From the NCBI GenBank assembly GCA_012515445.1, contig JAAYYI010000004.1, forward strand, positions 21,363 through 85,362: a stretch of DNA of 64,000 nucleotides. The letters run 5' to 3'. Within the stretch, counting starts at the first letter, position 1. Every line of letters starts with the position of its first letter. Shown here in pieces: positions 1-6,700 of the stretch. The DNA comes from Candidatus Bathyarchaeota archaeon (GTDB taxonomy: Archaea; Thermoproteota; Bathyarchaeia; Bathyarchaeales; Bathycorpusculaceae). The notes beneath the pieces were generated by a model. That model saw only the letters and a program-made list of their open reading frames with translations, made no database searches and was not told where the DNA came from. The position numbers and the translations under genes are program-made.

Positions 1-1
1 C

Positions 2-511
2 GCCATCAAAGACAAACGCTACGTCGAATTTACCGCGCACCCACACTGTGGCATGGCAACCTTCGTATTCATAGAAAACGGCAAAATCACACCTATAACC
101 CGCTACGGCAACATCGAGAAATTCGTTGCTACTCTCCAAAGCGTTTACAACGATGCTGAAAAGGGCAGTAAGAGTAAAGCTAAACTCCGTTTAGTCGGTG
201 CAGGCCGCCACATCAAGTTTGGCTTCCTCCGCAAATATGTGCTTAAAGTGCTGGTTAACGGCGACTACAAATCCCTAGGAGACTTCGCCCGTTCTGCAAT
301 GCTCATATCTTCAATGCACTTTATGGATCCCTATAACTTTGACCTTGAACGTGTCTCCCGCTGTGTCATCCACTACGCAGTACCCGACGGCAGAATCATT
401 CCTTTCTGCACAATGAACTCTATCCACCGCGCTGAAGTCGAAAAGAAACTCGGCATGCCTATTAAAGAATGGCAAAGCAAACATAAGGTTGAAATAAGCG
501 AAACCGTCTAG
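2..511 (+). CDS. Radical SAM protein, C-terminal part (Tes-like?), 5' end outside window
   Basis: The frame is open from the left edge of the window, so the start and the expected radical SAM core lie outside. The visible 169 residues begin just before a 'HPHCGMATFVF' segment, continue with 'ENGKITPITRYGNIEKF' and end in a helical, basic tail. From memory this resembles the C-terminal accessory region of archaeal radical SAM enzymes of the MJ0619/tetraether-lipid-synthase (Tes) group, which join the tails of archaeal membrane lipids. No CxxxCxxC cluster is visible here, so the family call is inference. An internal ATG at 53 exists but the conserved segment starts before it, so it is not the true start. 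S25e follows 36 bp downstream on the same strand. Confidence 0.5.
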   Translation, partial: AIKDKRYVEFTAHPHCGMATFVFIENGKITPITRYGNIEKFVATLQSVYNDAEKGSKSKAKLRLVGAGRHIKFGFLRKYVLKVLVNGDYKSLGDFARSAMLISSMHFMDPYNFDLERVSRCVIHYAVPDGRIIPFCTMNSIHRAEVEKKLGMPIKEWQSKHKVEISETV

Positions 512-547
512 ATGAGCGAAAATTAAATTATTCGGTAAGGTGAAAAC

Positions 548-877
548 ATGGGTGGAAAAAAGAAGCTTGGCATAAAGCAGATGGAAAAGCAGCAGGATGA
601 TAAAGCGGCAGAAGAGAAGAAGTCAGACAAGAAAGCAGATAAAAAGGGACCGCCAACCAGGAAAGCGAACATTAGCATCATTGCACCAGACGCAAAAGAC
701 CCCAAAGTCGTCGCTGAAGTCAAAAAACTCGGTGTCCTAACACCATACGCAGTTGCATCACGTTACAGCATACGCATCAGTGCAGCAAAAGACTTCCTCG
801 AGCAGCTTGAAGCCAACGGCGCAATTACACAAGTATCAGGTAGTCATAACCTTAAAATCTACAAAGCAGAAGCATAA
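548..877 (+). CDS. rps25e: 30S ribosomal protein S25e
   Basis: A 109-residue protein with a very lysine-rich N-terminal tail (residues 1-37) followed by a winged-helix core containing 'LTPYAVASRYSIRISAAKDF' and a C-terminal 'GAITQVSGSHNLKIYKA', the pattern of archaeal and eukaryotic S25e. It is a small-subunit head protein absent from bacteria and from many euryarchaea, so it supports a TACK-type archaeon. The ATG start is preceded by GGTAAGGTGA, a good Shine-Dalgarno match to the archaeal 16S tail. The length is usual for the family. Confidence 0.93.
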   Translation: MGGKKKLGIKQMEKQQDDKAAEEKKSDKKADKKGPPTRKANISIIAPDAKDPKVVAEVKKLGVLTPYAVASRYSIRISAAKDFLEQLEANGAITQVSGSHNLKIYKAEA

Positions 878-936
878 AACTGCTCCCTAACATCTTTTAT
901 TCAACCAAACCCTTTCATATTTAGGAGTTTAATCGC

Positions 937-1410
937 TTGAGTTTCCCAGAAAAAGTCTATACTGGCAAAGAAGTAAAATCTGCTAAAGCGCTTGTTGACC
1001 AAGGCTACAAGCATAAGTTAATGGTCGAAGGTAAACCGGATTTTACACGCAAAGTAAAGGAAGCACTAGAGTATATCGAAACCGCAGGCTATCTTGATTA
1101 CTTGCAGACTTTTATACGTAGTATTACTGAAATCGACGGCATGACGCAGCTACGGCAAACTGAAGTCGCGATTTGGGCTAACAAGTTCGCTGTCGATAAC
1201 CCTGTGGATGCTGCAAGTCTCTTTATACAGAAAGCTTTCAGTATGCAGGAGTACTTGAATGGTAAACTCTACTATGGCGGCGCAGCAGAGAAGCGTTCAA
1301 TCAATAAACGCATAGAGTTTCTGCAGGTGCTAAAAGAGAAAACTAGTGATCGCAGCGTAAAAGAGGAATGTGACCGGCTGCTCGGTCTATGGAACGATAG
1401 CTCCCTCTAA
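937..1410 (+). CDS. Hypothetical helical protein (157 aa)
   Basis: I do not recognise this family. The 157-residue product is mostly helical, without signal peptide, membrane segment or cysteine motif. The N-terminal half is basic and the C-terminal half ends in a charged helix. It begins with TTG, preceded by AGGAG about ten bases upstream, and sits 59 bp after S25e on the same strand, with a TTTATTC box in between that could be its own promoter. It converges with the cyclophilin-like gene, leaving only 9 bp between the stops. Position next to S25e suggests a housekeeping role, but no function can be assigned. Confidence 0.7.
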   Translation: MSFPEKVYTGKEVKSAKALVDQGYKHKLMVEGKPDFTRKVKEALEYIETAGYLDYLQTFIRSITEIDGMTQLRQTEVAIWANKFAVDNPVDAASLFIQKAFSMQEYLNGKLYYGGAAEKRSINKRIEFLQVLKEKTSDRSVKEECDRLLGLWNDSSL

Positions 1411-1419
1411 AGCCTTGTT

Positions 1420-1806
1420 TTATTGTGTTGCTAATGCAACTCTAATTTTTGTGCCACTTTTAATCTGCTTGAACAAGTCAAGGTTAGAGGTTATTTTACC
1501 TAGAATGCTGACCGGGCTGTAGGGTTGGCTTTTACCGTAAAAGACACATATTGCGCTGCCCATGGGCCAGAATGCGATTGTGCCCTGTTCAACTGTGGCT
1601 TTTGCTTTTTCTTCGCCCATTTTGAGTGAGGTTTCGAAGTAGACTTCTTCTTTGTATAAGGCGGCTCTGCCTTCGATTGGTAATTTGCGGACGATTGTGT
1701 CGATGCTTCTAGGTGCGAGGAATCGTACTAATTCACCTTCGGCTTCGCCAAGGTTTTCAATGATAAATTTAACTTTGATGCGAGAGACGTCGCCTTCGAT
1801 GCTCAA
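1420..1806 (-). CDS. Cyclophilin-like fold protein (TM1367-like)
   Basis: A 128-residue protein with a beta-rich pattern: 'KVKFIIENLGEAEGELVRFLAPRS', then 'GRAALYKEEVYFET' and 'AFWPMGSAICVFYGKSQP', and a final 'LDLFKQIKSGTKIRVAL'. This arrangement is typical of the small archaeal and bacterial cyclophilin-like proteins related to TM1367. They share the cyclophilin barrel but usually lack the residues needed for peptidyl-prolyl isomerase activity, so an enzymatic role is doubtful. The start is TTG with AAGGAG about ten bases upstream. A perfect inverted repeat lies just upstream of the gene (see 1830-1846). Confidence 0.7.
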   Translation of the reverse strand: MSIEGDVSRIKVKFIIENLGEAEGELVRFLAPRSIDTIVRKLPIEGRAALYKEEVYFETSLKMGEEKAKATVEQGTIAFWPMGSAICVFYGKSQPYSPVSILGKITSNLDLFKQIKSGTKIRVALATQ

Positions 1807-1829
1807 TTGGTTCTCATTCTCCTTAAAAA

Positions 1830-1846
1830 TACCCGAAAATCGGGTA
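1830..1846. promoter_or_regulatory. Perfect 7-bp inverted repeat upstream of the cyclophilin-like gene
   Basis: TACCCGA, three spacer bases, TCGGGTA. It lies 24-40 bp upstream of the TTG start on the minus strand. An AT-rich box (TTATATTTTT read on the minus strand) lies just beyond it, so the repeat sits about where transcription should begin. It could be an operator for a repressor dimer or a 5'-end hairpin. Seen directly in sequence; the function is inferred. Confidence 0.4.
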
Positions 1847-1904
1847 AATCAAAAAATATAATGTGAATGTGTAATTTAACTATTACACTCCACTTTTGAT
1901 TGGT

Positions 1905-3029
1905 TTACAGTAGACCAAGCACTGTTTCGCCGATAAGGGCGGCTTCGTCTTTTGTTACGCCCGGATGAACTGGCAGTGAGAAGACTTGTTCTGCGGCTTT
2001 TTCGGTTTCCGGCAGTAACTTGGCTCCGAAGTTGCTGCGGTAGTATGGCATGGTGTTTATGGGGTGAACGTAGTAGGCTTCTGCGCCTATGCCTTTGGCT
2101 TTGAGGTCGTCTAGTAGCTTGTTGCGTTTGGCTTCTGTTGCGTCGACTTGTCTGGCTGTGTAGAGGTACCAGCTGTGCTTGCGTTCAGGTGTTTCGTAGG
2201 GTAGGATGAGTTTTTTTGATTCTGAGAGGATTTTGGTTAATTGCTCAGCGTTCTCGCGGCGTTTAGCGACGAAGCCAGGTAGCTTTTTGAGTTGTACAAT
2301 GCCGATGGCTGCTTCGAGCTCCGGCATGCGCAGGTTGCTGCCAAGCATTTCTGATGCATACTTGATTTTTTCGCCGTGGTTTCTGATCATGCGTAGTTTA
2401 TCGTCTAATTCGTCGCTGTCTGTGGTGACTACGCCGCCTTCGCCTGTCATAATATTTTTGCTGGCGTAGAGACTCCAGCATGCAGAGTCAGCATATTTAC
2501 CTGCTGGCTTTCCGGCGTAGGTTGCGCCGTGTGCTTGTGCATCGTCAGAGATTAGGGCTAAACCGTATTTGTCGGCGATTTCCCGCAGCGGCTTCATGTC
2601 TGCGGAGAAGCCGTACAGGTCAACTGGGAGCATGGCTCTGGTTTTTTTGGTGATTGTTTTCTCGACAGCTTCCGGTGAGAGCGTGTAGGTTTTTGGGTCG
2701 ATGTCTGCAAATACTGGTTTAGCGCCTGCCAGTACGACTGCTTCTGCGGTGGCTACGAATGTGAAGCTGGGCACGATGACTTCCTCGTCCCGTTTTACTC
2801 CTGCAGCCATAACTGCCGCTTGGAGCGCCGCTGTGCCAGTGTTTACGGCGACCGCATGTTTGACTCCGGCAAATTCAGCGAATAATTTTTCGAACTCTAA
2901 AACCTTTGGGCCCATGCCTAAAGCGTTAGTTACAGGACCCTTACGCATGACTTCCATGACTGCTTGGATTTCAGCTTCGTCTGTTGACGGCTTGTTAATT
3001 GGTATCAAGACTTTTGAGCCTCGCTGCAT
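1905..3029 (-). CDS. DegT/DnrJ/EryC1/StrS-family PLP sugar aminotransferase
   Basis: A 374-residue PLP enzyme that transfers an amino group, normally from glutamate, to a keto-sugar nucleotide. Family marks in order: 'GPVTNALGMGPKVLEFE' near the N-terminus, 'AVAVNTGTAALQAAV' (cofactor phosphate site), 'DIDPKTYTLSPEAVE', 'DDAQAHGATYAGKPAG', and 'LYASKNIMTGEGGVV', whose lysine should form the Schiff base with PLP. The C-terminal 'SLPVHPG' block is also typical. It stands alone on the minus strand but could act with the sugar-nucleotide genes elsewhere in the window, namely the epimerase near 23-24 kb and the oxidoreductase and dehydrogenase near 40-43 kb. Length is normal for the family. Confidence 0.9.
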   Translation of the reverse strand: MQRGSKVLIPINKPSTDEAEIQAVMEVMRKGPVTNALGMGPKVLEFEKLFAEFAGVKHAVAVNTGTAALQAAVMAAGVKRDEEVIVPSFTFVATAEAVVLAGAKPVFADIDPKTYTLSPEAVEKTITKKTRAMLPVDLYGFSADMKPLREIADKYGLALISDDAQAHGATYAGKPAGKYADSACWSLYASKNIMTGEGGVVTTDSDELDDKLRMIRNHGEKIKYASEMLGSNLRMPELEAAIGIVQLKKLPGFVAKRRENAEQLTKILSESKKLILPYETPERKHSWYLYTARQVDATEAKRNKLLDDLKAKGIGAEAYYVHPINTMPYYRSNFGAKLLPETEKAAEQVFSLPVHPGVTKDEAALIGETVLGLL

Positions 3030-3132
3030 AGTTTAAGCGGTGCCGCTATATTTCGTTTTTCCAGAAACACATCCAAAACCCAGTTGTCCGTAAACCATTA
3101 AACTGGATAAACTGGTTATATTGTGGTTTATT

Positions 3133-3257
3133 TTTTAAATCAGTAGAAGAAGAGAGTATGGCCCTGCTACTTCATCTTCTCTAACTTTTTGCAAAATATT
3201 GCTTTTTTAAATCTGCAGTTGGGAAGTGTTGCTTTTTGGTTGTGGCGTCAATACAAG
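3133..3257 (+). repeat. R element copy 1 (125-nt dispersed repeat)
   Basis: The first of three related elements (others at 40318-40442 and 53431-53552). All begin TTTTAAAT, contain AGAAGAAG, then the invariant block CCTGCTACTTCATCTTC, then TTTTTGCA or a close variant, and end near TTGGTTGTGG with a final ACAAG or CACAAG. AGAAGAAG can pair with the downstream CTTCATCTTC to form a hairpin. Copies 1 and 2 have the same length and align without gaps, about 95 of 125 positions matching by hand count. Orientation is set arbitrarily to plus. It may be a non-coding RNA gene, a leader element or a small mobile repeat. Confidence 0.8.
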
Positions 3258-3283
3258 TTTGGTTTAAACGGCAACATAGAGGG

Positions 3284-3345
3284 TTTACGTTGCTCTCTGC
3301 AGACCCCCTCCCCTTATATAAAGCAGCCGAAAACCGAGAGTTTGT
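3284..3345 (+). repeat. C-rich/TATATAA element, copy A
   Basis: Contains TTGCTCTC, then a C-rich tract, then CCCCTTATATAAAG. The same order occurs at 20404-20465 and, slightly altered, at 45400-45470. The TATATAA core would make a strong archaeal TATA box, but the SMR start codon is about 170 bp further on, so it is not an obvious promoter for that gene. Confidence 0.6.
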
Positions 3346-3489
3346 CAAGGCGCAAATCCCATCAGTACATTTAACCCGTCTATCTGAAGGTTTACTCAAA
3401 ATGATTAATAAGAAAGTCTTCAGTTTTCAAGGAAGCCAAAGTGCATACTAACACATCTCTTAGGAACTAGAAAGGGGAGAATTAGCGAA

Positions 3490-3819
3490 TTGTTTGGCGT
3501 AGAAGCCTATTTCTGGTTGATACTGGGCGGCGTACTAGAACCCCTGTGGGTTCTGGCTATGAAGAAATCTGATAACTTCAAGAACCGCCTCTGGGCAGCC
3601 CTGGCTATCATCCTCATAGTCGCAAGCCCAGCATGTCTAGCACTGGCTATGAAGGAGATCCCTGTAGGAACTGCATATGCCGTATGGACCGGAATAGGTG
3701 CAGTAGGCACAGTTGTGCTCGGAGTAACGCTTTATAAAGAGAAGGTCAATTGGCGCGGAATCCTCTTCATTTCACTCATAATAATCGGAGCTGTGGGTCT
3801 AGGGTTGGGTGCGTCTTAA
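3490..3819 (+). CDS. SMR-family efflux transporter subunit (first of a pair)
   Basis: A 109-residue membrane protein with four predicted transmembrane helices. The first carries a membrane-embedded glutamate ('GGVLEPLWVLAMKKS') and the third has the SugE/Gdx-type 'GTAYAVWTGIGAVGTVV'. Members export guanidinium or small cationic drugs in exchange for protons and work as dual-topology dimers. Start is TTG with GGGGAG ten bases upstream. The stop overlaps the start of the next SMR gene by one base, so the two are co-translated and likely form a heterodimer, as known for paired SMR proteins such as YkkC/YkkD. Substrate cannot be told from the sequence with certainty. Confidence 0.88.
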   Translation: MFGVEAYFWLILGGVLEPLWVLAMKKSDNFKNRLWAALAIILIVASPACLALAMKEIPVGTAYAVWTGIGAVGTVVLGVTLYKEKVNWRGILFISLIIIGAVGLGLGAS

Positions 3820-4187
3820 TGAAGGTCGGTGCTTGGACTTGGATTCTGATCGGAGGTATATTTGAAACCGCATGGGCGGTTACCATGAAGTACTCCGAGG
3901 GATTTACCCAAATCTTCTGGACTGTAATCACGTTAGCCTTCTTATGCTGTAGCATTTACCTGCTTAATGGGGGCATGAGAAGAGGCGTCCCAGTAGGTGG
4001 GGGTTACGCCGTGTGGGTTGGTATCGGAGCTGTCGGCAGCATCATAATGGGGCTAATCCTGTTTTCCGAGTCACTTGATATCATGAGACTGACGTTCGCA
4101 GCCCTCATCATAGTCGGGATCGTAGGGGTTGAATTAACCTGCTCGCCGGAAAAAACAAATGGAAAAACAGTTGGAAAGTTACGATAG
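3819..4187 (+). CDS. SMR-family efflux transporter subunit (second of a pair)
   Basis: A 122-residue partner of the preceding gene, again with four helices: 'GGIFETAWAVTMKYSEGFT' carries the essential glutamate in helix 1, and 'GGGYAVWVGIGAVGSIIMG' is the helix 3 signature. It extends about 15 residues beyond the usual SMR end with a hydrophilic tail. The start is the ATG that overlaps the upstream TAA as TAATG; in-frame sequence further upstream lies inside the first gene and is not conserved in character. The 22-nt direct repeat begins six bases after its stop codon. Confidence 0.88.
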   Translation: MKVGAWTWILIGGIFETAWAVTMKYSEGFTQIFWTVITLAFLCCSIYLLNGGMRRGVPVGGGYAVWVGIGAVGSIIMGLILFSESLDIMRLTFAALIIVGIVGVELTCSPEKTNGKTVGKLR

Positions 4188-4193
4188 TGTAGG

Positions 4194-4215
4194 CTTTTGA
4201 CAGCCACATAGACTA
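4194..4215 (+). repeat. 22-nt direct repeat, copy 1
   Basis: Identical over 22 bases to 6639-6660; its core reads TTGACAGCCACATAGACTA. Flanking bases differ between the copies. This copy directly abuts the outer arm of the inverted-repeat structure at 4216. Each copy lies upstream of a plus-strand gene. Confidence 0.75.
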
Positions 4216-4349
4216 GATATACCCTTTGGTTTTGTATAGTCTAATGGCGCAGATAGGCAACCAAATTTAGGATACAAAACCCTTGAATTACTGGATAAGC
4301 TCGCTACCTAAGCAGTTGGATTAGCACCAGCTACCACTAAGGGTATATC
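4216..4349. repeat. Nested inverted-repeat structure upstream of the methyltransferase
   Basis: An outer 11-bp perfect stem pairs GATATACCCTT (4216-4226) with AAGGGTATATC (4339-4349). Inside it a 10-bp perfect stem pairs GGTTTTGTAT (4228-4237) with ATACAAAACC (4272-4281). The remaining 57 bases between the arms have no strong stem that I can see. The structure ends 14 bp before the methyltransferase start. It may be a structured mRNA leader, a small RNA or a relic of a small insertion element. Confidence 0.6.
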
Positions 4350-4363
4350 CTAGTTACTTCATT

Positions 4364-5134
4364 TTGAGTCAAAGGAGTTATACCGCATTGGACATCCCTC
4401 GAATCTTCAACATATCCGAAAGTGCACACCGTATCCATAACCCGTTCACACCAGAAAAACTCGCCACCCTCGGCGCCGTATTGCGACTCCGACCGGGAAC
4501 TCGAGTACTCGACCTCGGCAGCGGTTCAGGCGAGATGCTGTGCACCTGGGCACGCGACTACGGAATCACCGGCGTGGGCATCGACATGAGCCAGCTGTTC
4601 ACTGAGCAAGCAAAACATCGCGCTCAAGAACTCGCAGTAGCCGACCGAGTCCAGTTCATTCACAACGACGCTGCCGGTTACATCGCAAAAGAAAAGGTCG
4701 GTGTAGCAGCCTGTCTCGGTGCCACGTGGATTGGCGGGGGAGTAGCCGGCACCATCGAGCTTTTGGTGAAGAGTCTTCTTCCGGGAGGAATAATCCTCAT
4801 TGGCGAGCCCTACTGGCTGCAGTTACCATCTACTGAGGACATTGCCAAGGGATGCTTAGCTCATTCTATCTCCGATTTTCTTATGCTTCCAGACCTTGTT
4901 GCGTCTTTCGGCGACCTAGGCTACGATGTTGTGGAAATGGTTCTGGCCGACCAAGAAGGCTGGGATAGGTACGAGGCGGCCAAGTGGCTCACCATGCATC
5001 GATGGCTTGAAGCAAATCCAAACGATGACTTAGCGAAGGAAGTTCGAGAAAAACTGACTTTGGACCCAAAACGCTATGCTGCGTATACACGTCAATACCT
5101 TGGATGGGGCGTATTCGCGTTGATGCCGCGCTGA
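4364..5134 (+). CDS. Class I SAM-dependent methyltransferase
   Basis: A 256-residue Rossmann-fold methyltransferase. Motif I is 'RVLDLGSGSGEMLCTWA' near residue 45, followed by 'GVGIDMSQLF' (motif II, acidic residue binding the SAM ribose), 'VQFIHNDAAGY' and 'GGIILIGEPYW'. Substrate is unknown; the general layout resembles small-molecule methyltransferases rather than RNA enzymes. Start is TTG; a nearby TTG eight codons downstream is an alternative. It stands alone, preceded by the nested inverted repeat, and its GC-rich, C-ending codon use differs from the AT-rich flanks. Lateral origin is possible but unproven. Confidence 0.85.
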   Translation: MSQRSYTALDIPRIFNISESAHRIHNPFTPEKLATLGAVLRLRPGTRVLDLGSGSGEMLCTWARDYGITGVGIDMSQLFTEQAKHRAQELAVADRVQFIHNDAAGYIAKEKVGVAACLGATWIGGGVAGTIELLVKSLLPGGIILIGEPYWLQLPSTEDIAKGCLAHSISDFLMLPDLVASFGDLGYDVVEMVLADQEGWDRYEAAKWLTMHRWLEANPNDDLAKEVREKLTLDPKRYAAYTRQYLGWGVFALMPR

Positions 5135-5312
5135 TATGCGAACCCAACTAGTGATTTTCAAAAGTTCTACACTCATACCGGGATTGAAATCCACGAGACT
5201 AACTTGATAGTTGGGCGAAAGTAATCGATTCACCAGTGTTTTCGTTGACGATTTATCCTTTTGGAAAGTGCTTCCACACTCTGCATTTAAGACTAATTTT
5301 AAACACTTTCAA

Positions 5313-5618
5313 TTACATTGTCAGGTAGTTGTTTTTTCTAAGCCAATCTGACTGATTCTTTCGGTACCGCCAAAAAATGTCACCCCGAGTTTCGGTCTGG
5401 AACTCCCATGGTGAAACCAGTACTATGTCGCCTTCGCGTATCCAGACACGCTTCTTCAGTTTACCTCTGATCCGGCAGAGGCGTTCATTTCCATCTTGGC
5501 ATTTAACCATAATTCTTTCGGCACCCAGCATTTTCACTGCTATGCCTAAAACGTCGTTTGGCGAAGGTAGAACCATACCGTCTGTGTTGCCTTCATTTGT
5601 TACTTTTCGTTTACCCAT
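5313..5618 (-). CDS. eif1A: Translation initiation factor aIF1A
   Basis: A 101-residue OB-fold factor that binds the ribosomal A site during initiation. Diagnostic blocks are 'MLGAERIMVKCQDGNERLCR', 'IRGKLKKRVWIREGDIVLVS' and the C-terminal 'GDIFWRYRKNQSDWL'. I start it at the ATG reading MGKRKV because aIF1A proteins begin with a short basic tail here; an upstream in-frame ATG would add 17 hydrophobic residues that do not fit. A TTATAA box about 35-40 bp upstream is a plausible promoter. It is a single-gene unit surrounded by long gene-poor DNA. Confidence 0.95.
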   Translation of the reverse strand: MGKRKVTNEGNTDGMVLPSPNDVLGIAVKMLGAERIMVKCQDGNERLCRIRGKLKKRVWIREGDIVLVSPWEFQTETRGDIFWRYRKNQSDWLRKNNYLTM

Positions 5619-5983
5619 TTTATGTTGTCCAGTGTGGTGTTTAAACCACGTTATAATCAGAATGATCAAAAGAAAAAGCGCCCAAATTTTGGGTTGACTC
5701 TTCCTTTAAAAATTCTAATAGCACATACATGGGCTTCATCAAGTACATTAGGGTATCGCTAAAAAAAGGAGTTTTCTTGCTTAAAAACGACGAAAAGGCA
5801 TTCTATTAGCTTTTTTTTTAAAAAAACCGAAAAAACAGTTTTAATTGAAAAAAAGCCAAATATTCTAACCTTTATTAGTCTGATACAATGGTATTGTTGA
5901 CTGAAGAGTCTCTGTTATCCTCTTGGAATCGTCTGATTGAATAATTGATCCTTTTCTAAAAACAACAACATAGGTAAATAGAC

Positions 5984-6115
5984 ATGTGTCAACTTAGAGT
6001 TGGGCTAATTAAAAACTGCCGCAGATGTAAATCATCCGTACGGCCCCATTGCGAATTTAGAAAGAAAACAACCAAGAAAATCTTTGCAAATAATGTCAAG
6101 AAGAAAGAAGCATAG
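5984..6115 (+). CDS. Possible 43-aa basic Cys-rich microprotein
   Basis: ATG to TAG reading 43 residues, with 'CRRCKSSVRPHC' near residue 12 followed by a lysine-rich tail. The spacing could bind a metal ion, and the basic tail could contact nucleic acid. There is no convincing Shine-Dalgarno, so this is weakly supported. It lies in the same gene-poor interval as the zinc-finger micro-ORF. Confidence 0.25.
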   Translation: MCQLRVGLIKNCRRCKSSVRPHCEFRKKTTKKIFANNVKKKEA

Positions 6116-6375
6116 TACTTCCTTCCTTTTTTAGGTGCTTTCTGTGAGCAAACATAGTCAGAAGCGCTTTGACCGGGTAGAGTGTCAAGATTGCATGTAT
6201 AAAGCGAGCACTTACTGCTAGAATTAGTGTTCACTTAACATATGGAAAATATGCATTCAATGAATAAACTACAAGCGATACATTGATTCTGCAGAATATA
6301 GATGCCTTGCTTATAAAGTGTGATAATATTCTCGTAGGTATTATCAAATTAATTTCTGGAAGCGTGATATTTTAA

Positions 6376-6504
6376 TTGCTAGAATATACTGGTGAACTGT
6401 TTAAATGCCGAATTTGCAATACCGCTTTTCATAGTCCTGAGGAACTAAGAAGTCACAGGATGGTTCAACATAAAGGGCATATGCTATCGTTCAATCGCCG
6501 ATAA
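6376..6504 (+). CDS. C2H2 zinc-finger microprotein (42 aa)
   Basis: A 42-residue frame from TTG to TAA. It contains one complete classical zinc finger, 'CRICNTAFHSPEELRSH' continuing to a second histidine, which fits C-x2-C-x12-H-x4-H with the usual aromatic and leucine core positions (F in the middle, L before the first H). The linker-like 'TGELFK' before the first cysteine also resembles the TGEKPF linker of eukaryotic fingers. Very small single-finger proteins of this kind occur in several archaeal groups. GGAAG lies about 14 bases upstream. Likely DNA or RNA binding; target unknown. Confidence 0.6.
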   Translation: MLEYTGELFKCRICNTAFHSPEELRSHRMVQHKGHMLSFNRR

Positions 6505-6638
6505 AATTACTCATTACTGGTACCGCTCTCTGTATCGATAGCCTCTAGCACCGTAAGATGGTACTTGTCATAAAGATTATTCCCTGTATTAAAGGGGATT
6601 AGGCTTCTTTTCATAACGGATAGCACAGTAGTGATTGA

Positions 6639-6660
6639 CTTTTGACAGCCACATAGACTA
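6639..6660 (+). repeat. 22-nt direct repeat, copy 2
   Basis: Identical to 4194-4215. It lies 41 bp upstream of the next plus-strand gene. The two copies enclose the methyltransferase, aIF1A and the gene-poor interval (about 2.4 kb), so they could be traces of a past rearrangement or binding sites for one factor. Confidence 0.75.
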
Positions 6661-6700
6661 ATTACGGCTCCCTGAGTAAGCGTCCTTGAAGGAAAATGGT

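Larger units (their letters stand above)
3030..3489. other. 460-bp intergenic region carrying two repeat elements
   Basis: The divergent spacer between the aminotransferase and the SMR genes. It holds the first copy of the 125-nt repeat (3133-3257) and, about 45 bp beyond it, a C-rich/TATATAA element (3284-3345). Short open frames here on either strand have no recognisable protein features. I see no tRNA and no guanidine-type riboswitch in front of the SMR pair. Confidence 0.7.
5619..6700. other. Gene-poor AT-rich region of about 1.1 kb
   Basis: Mostly AT-rich with long A and T runs around 5800-5850. I can support only two micro-ORFs (5984-6115 and 6376-6504) and the second copy of the 22-nt repeat (6639-6660). 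An 81-codon frame on the minus strand (5989-6234) has no conserved look. No tRNA or array was recognised. Confidence 0.6.

Noticed and set aside
523..723. Minus-strand frame opposite S25e
   Set aside because: It is the antisense shadow of the Lys-rich S25e tail, giving artificial Phe/Ser-rich sequence.
3181..3451. Short overlapping frames around the first R element
   Set aside because: They overlap each other in several frames, cross repeat elements and show no protein-like features; the other R copies do not preserve them.
3260..3489. Guanidine-type riboswitch upstream of the SMR pair
   Set aside because: Searched by eye for the paired ACGR-loop hairpins of mini-ykkC and the ykkC core; neither is present.
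4216..4349. tRNA-like acceptor stem on the minus strand
   Set aside because: GGATATA can pair with TGTATCC read on the minus strand, but no T-arm with a TTCRA loop, D-arm or anticodon stem fits between them. The longer nested inverted repeat explains the pairing better.
5989..6234. 81-codon frame on the minus strand
   Set aside because: Composition is irregular, with no ribosome-binding site and no recognisable motif, and it overlaps a better-looking small frame on the plus strand.
4194..6660. Composite mobile element bounded by the 22-nt repeats
   Set aside because: The interval contains aIF1A, a core gene, and no transposase or integrase. The repeats may be regulatory or an old rearrangement, so a mobile element is not claimed.
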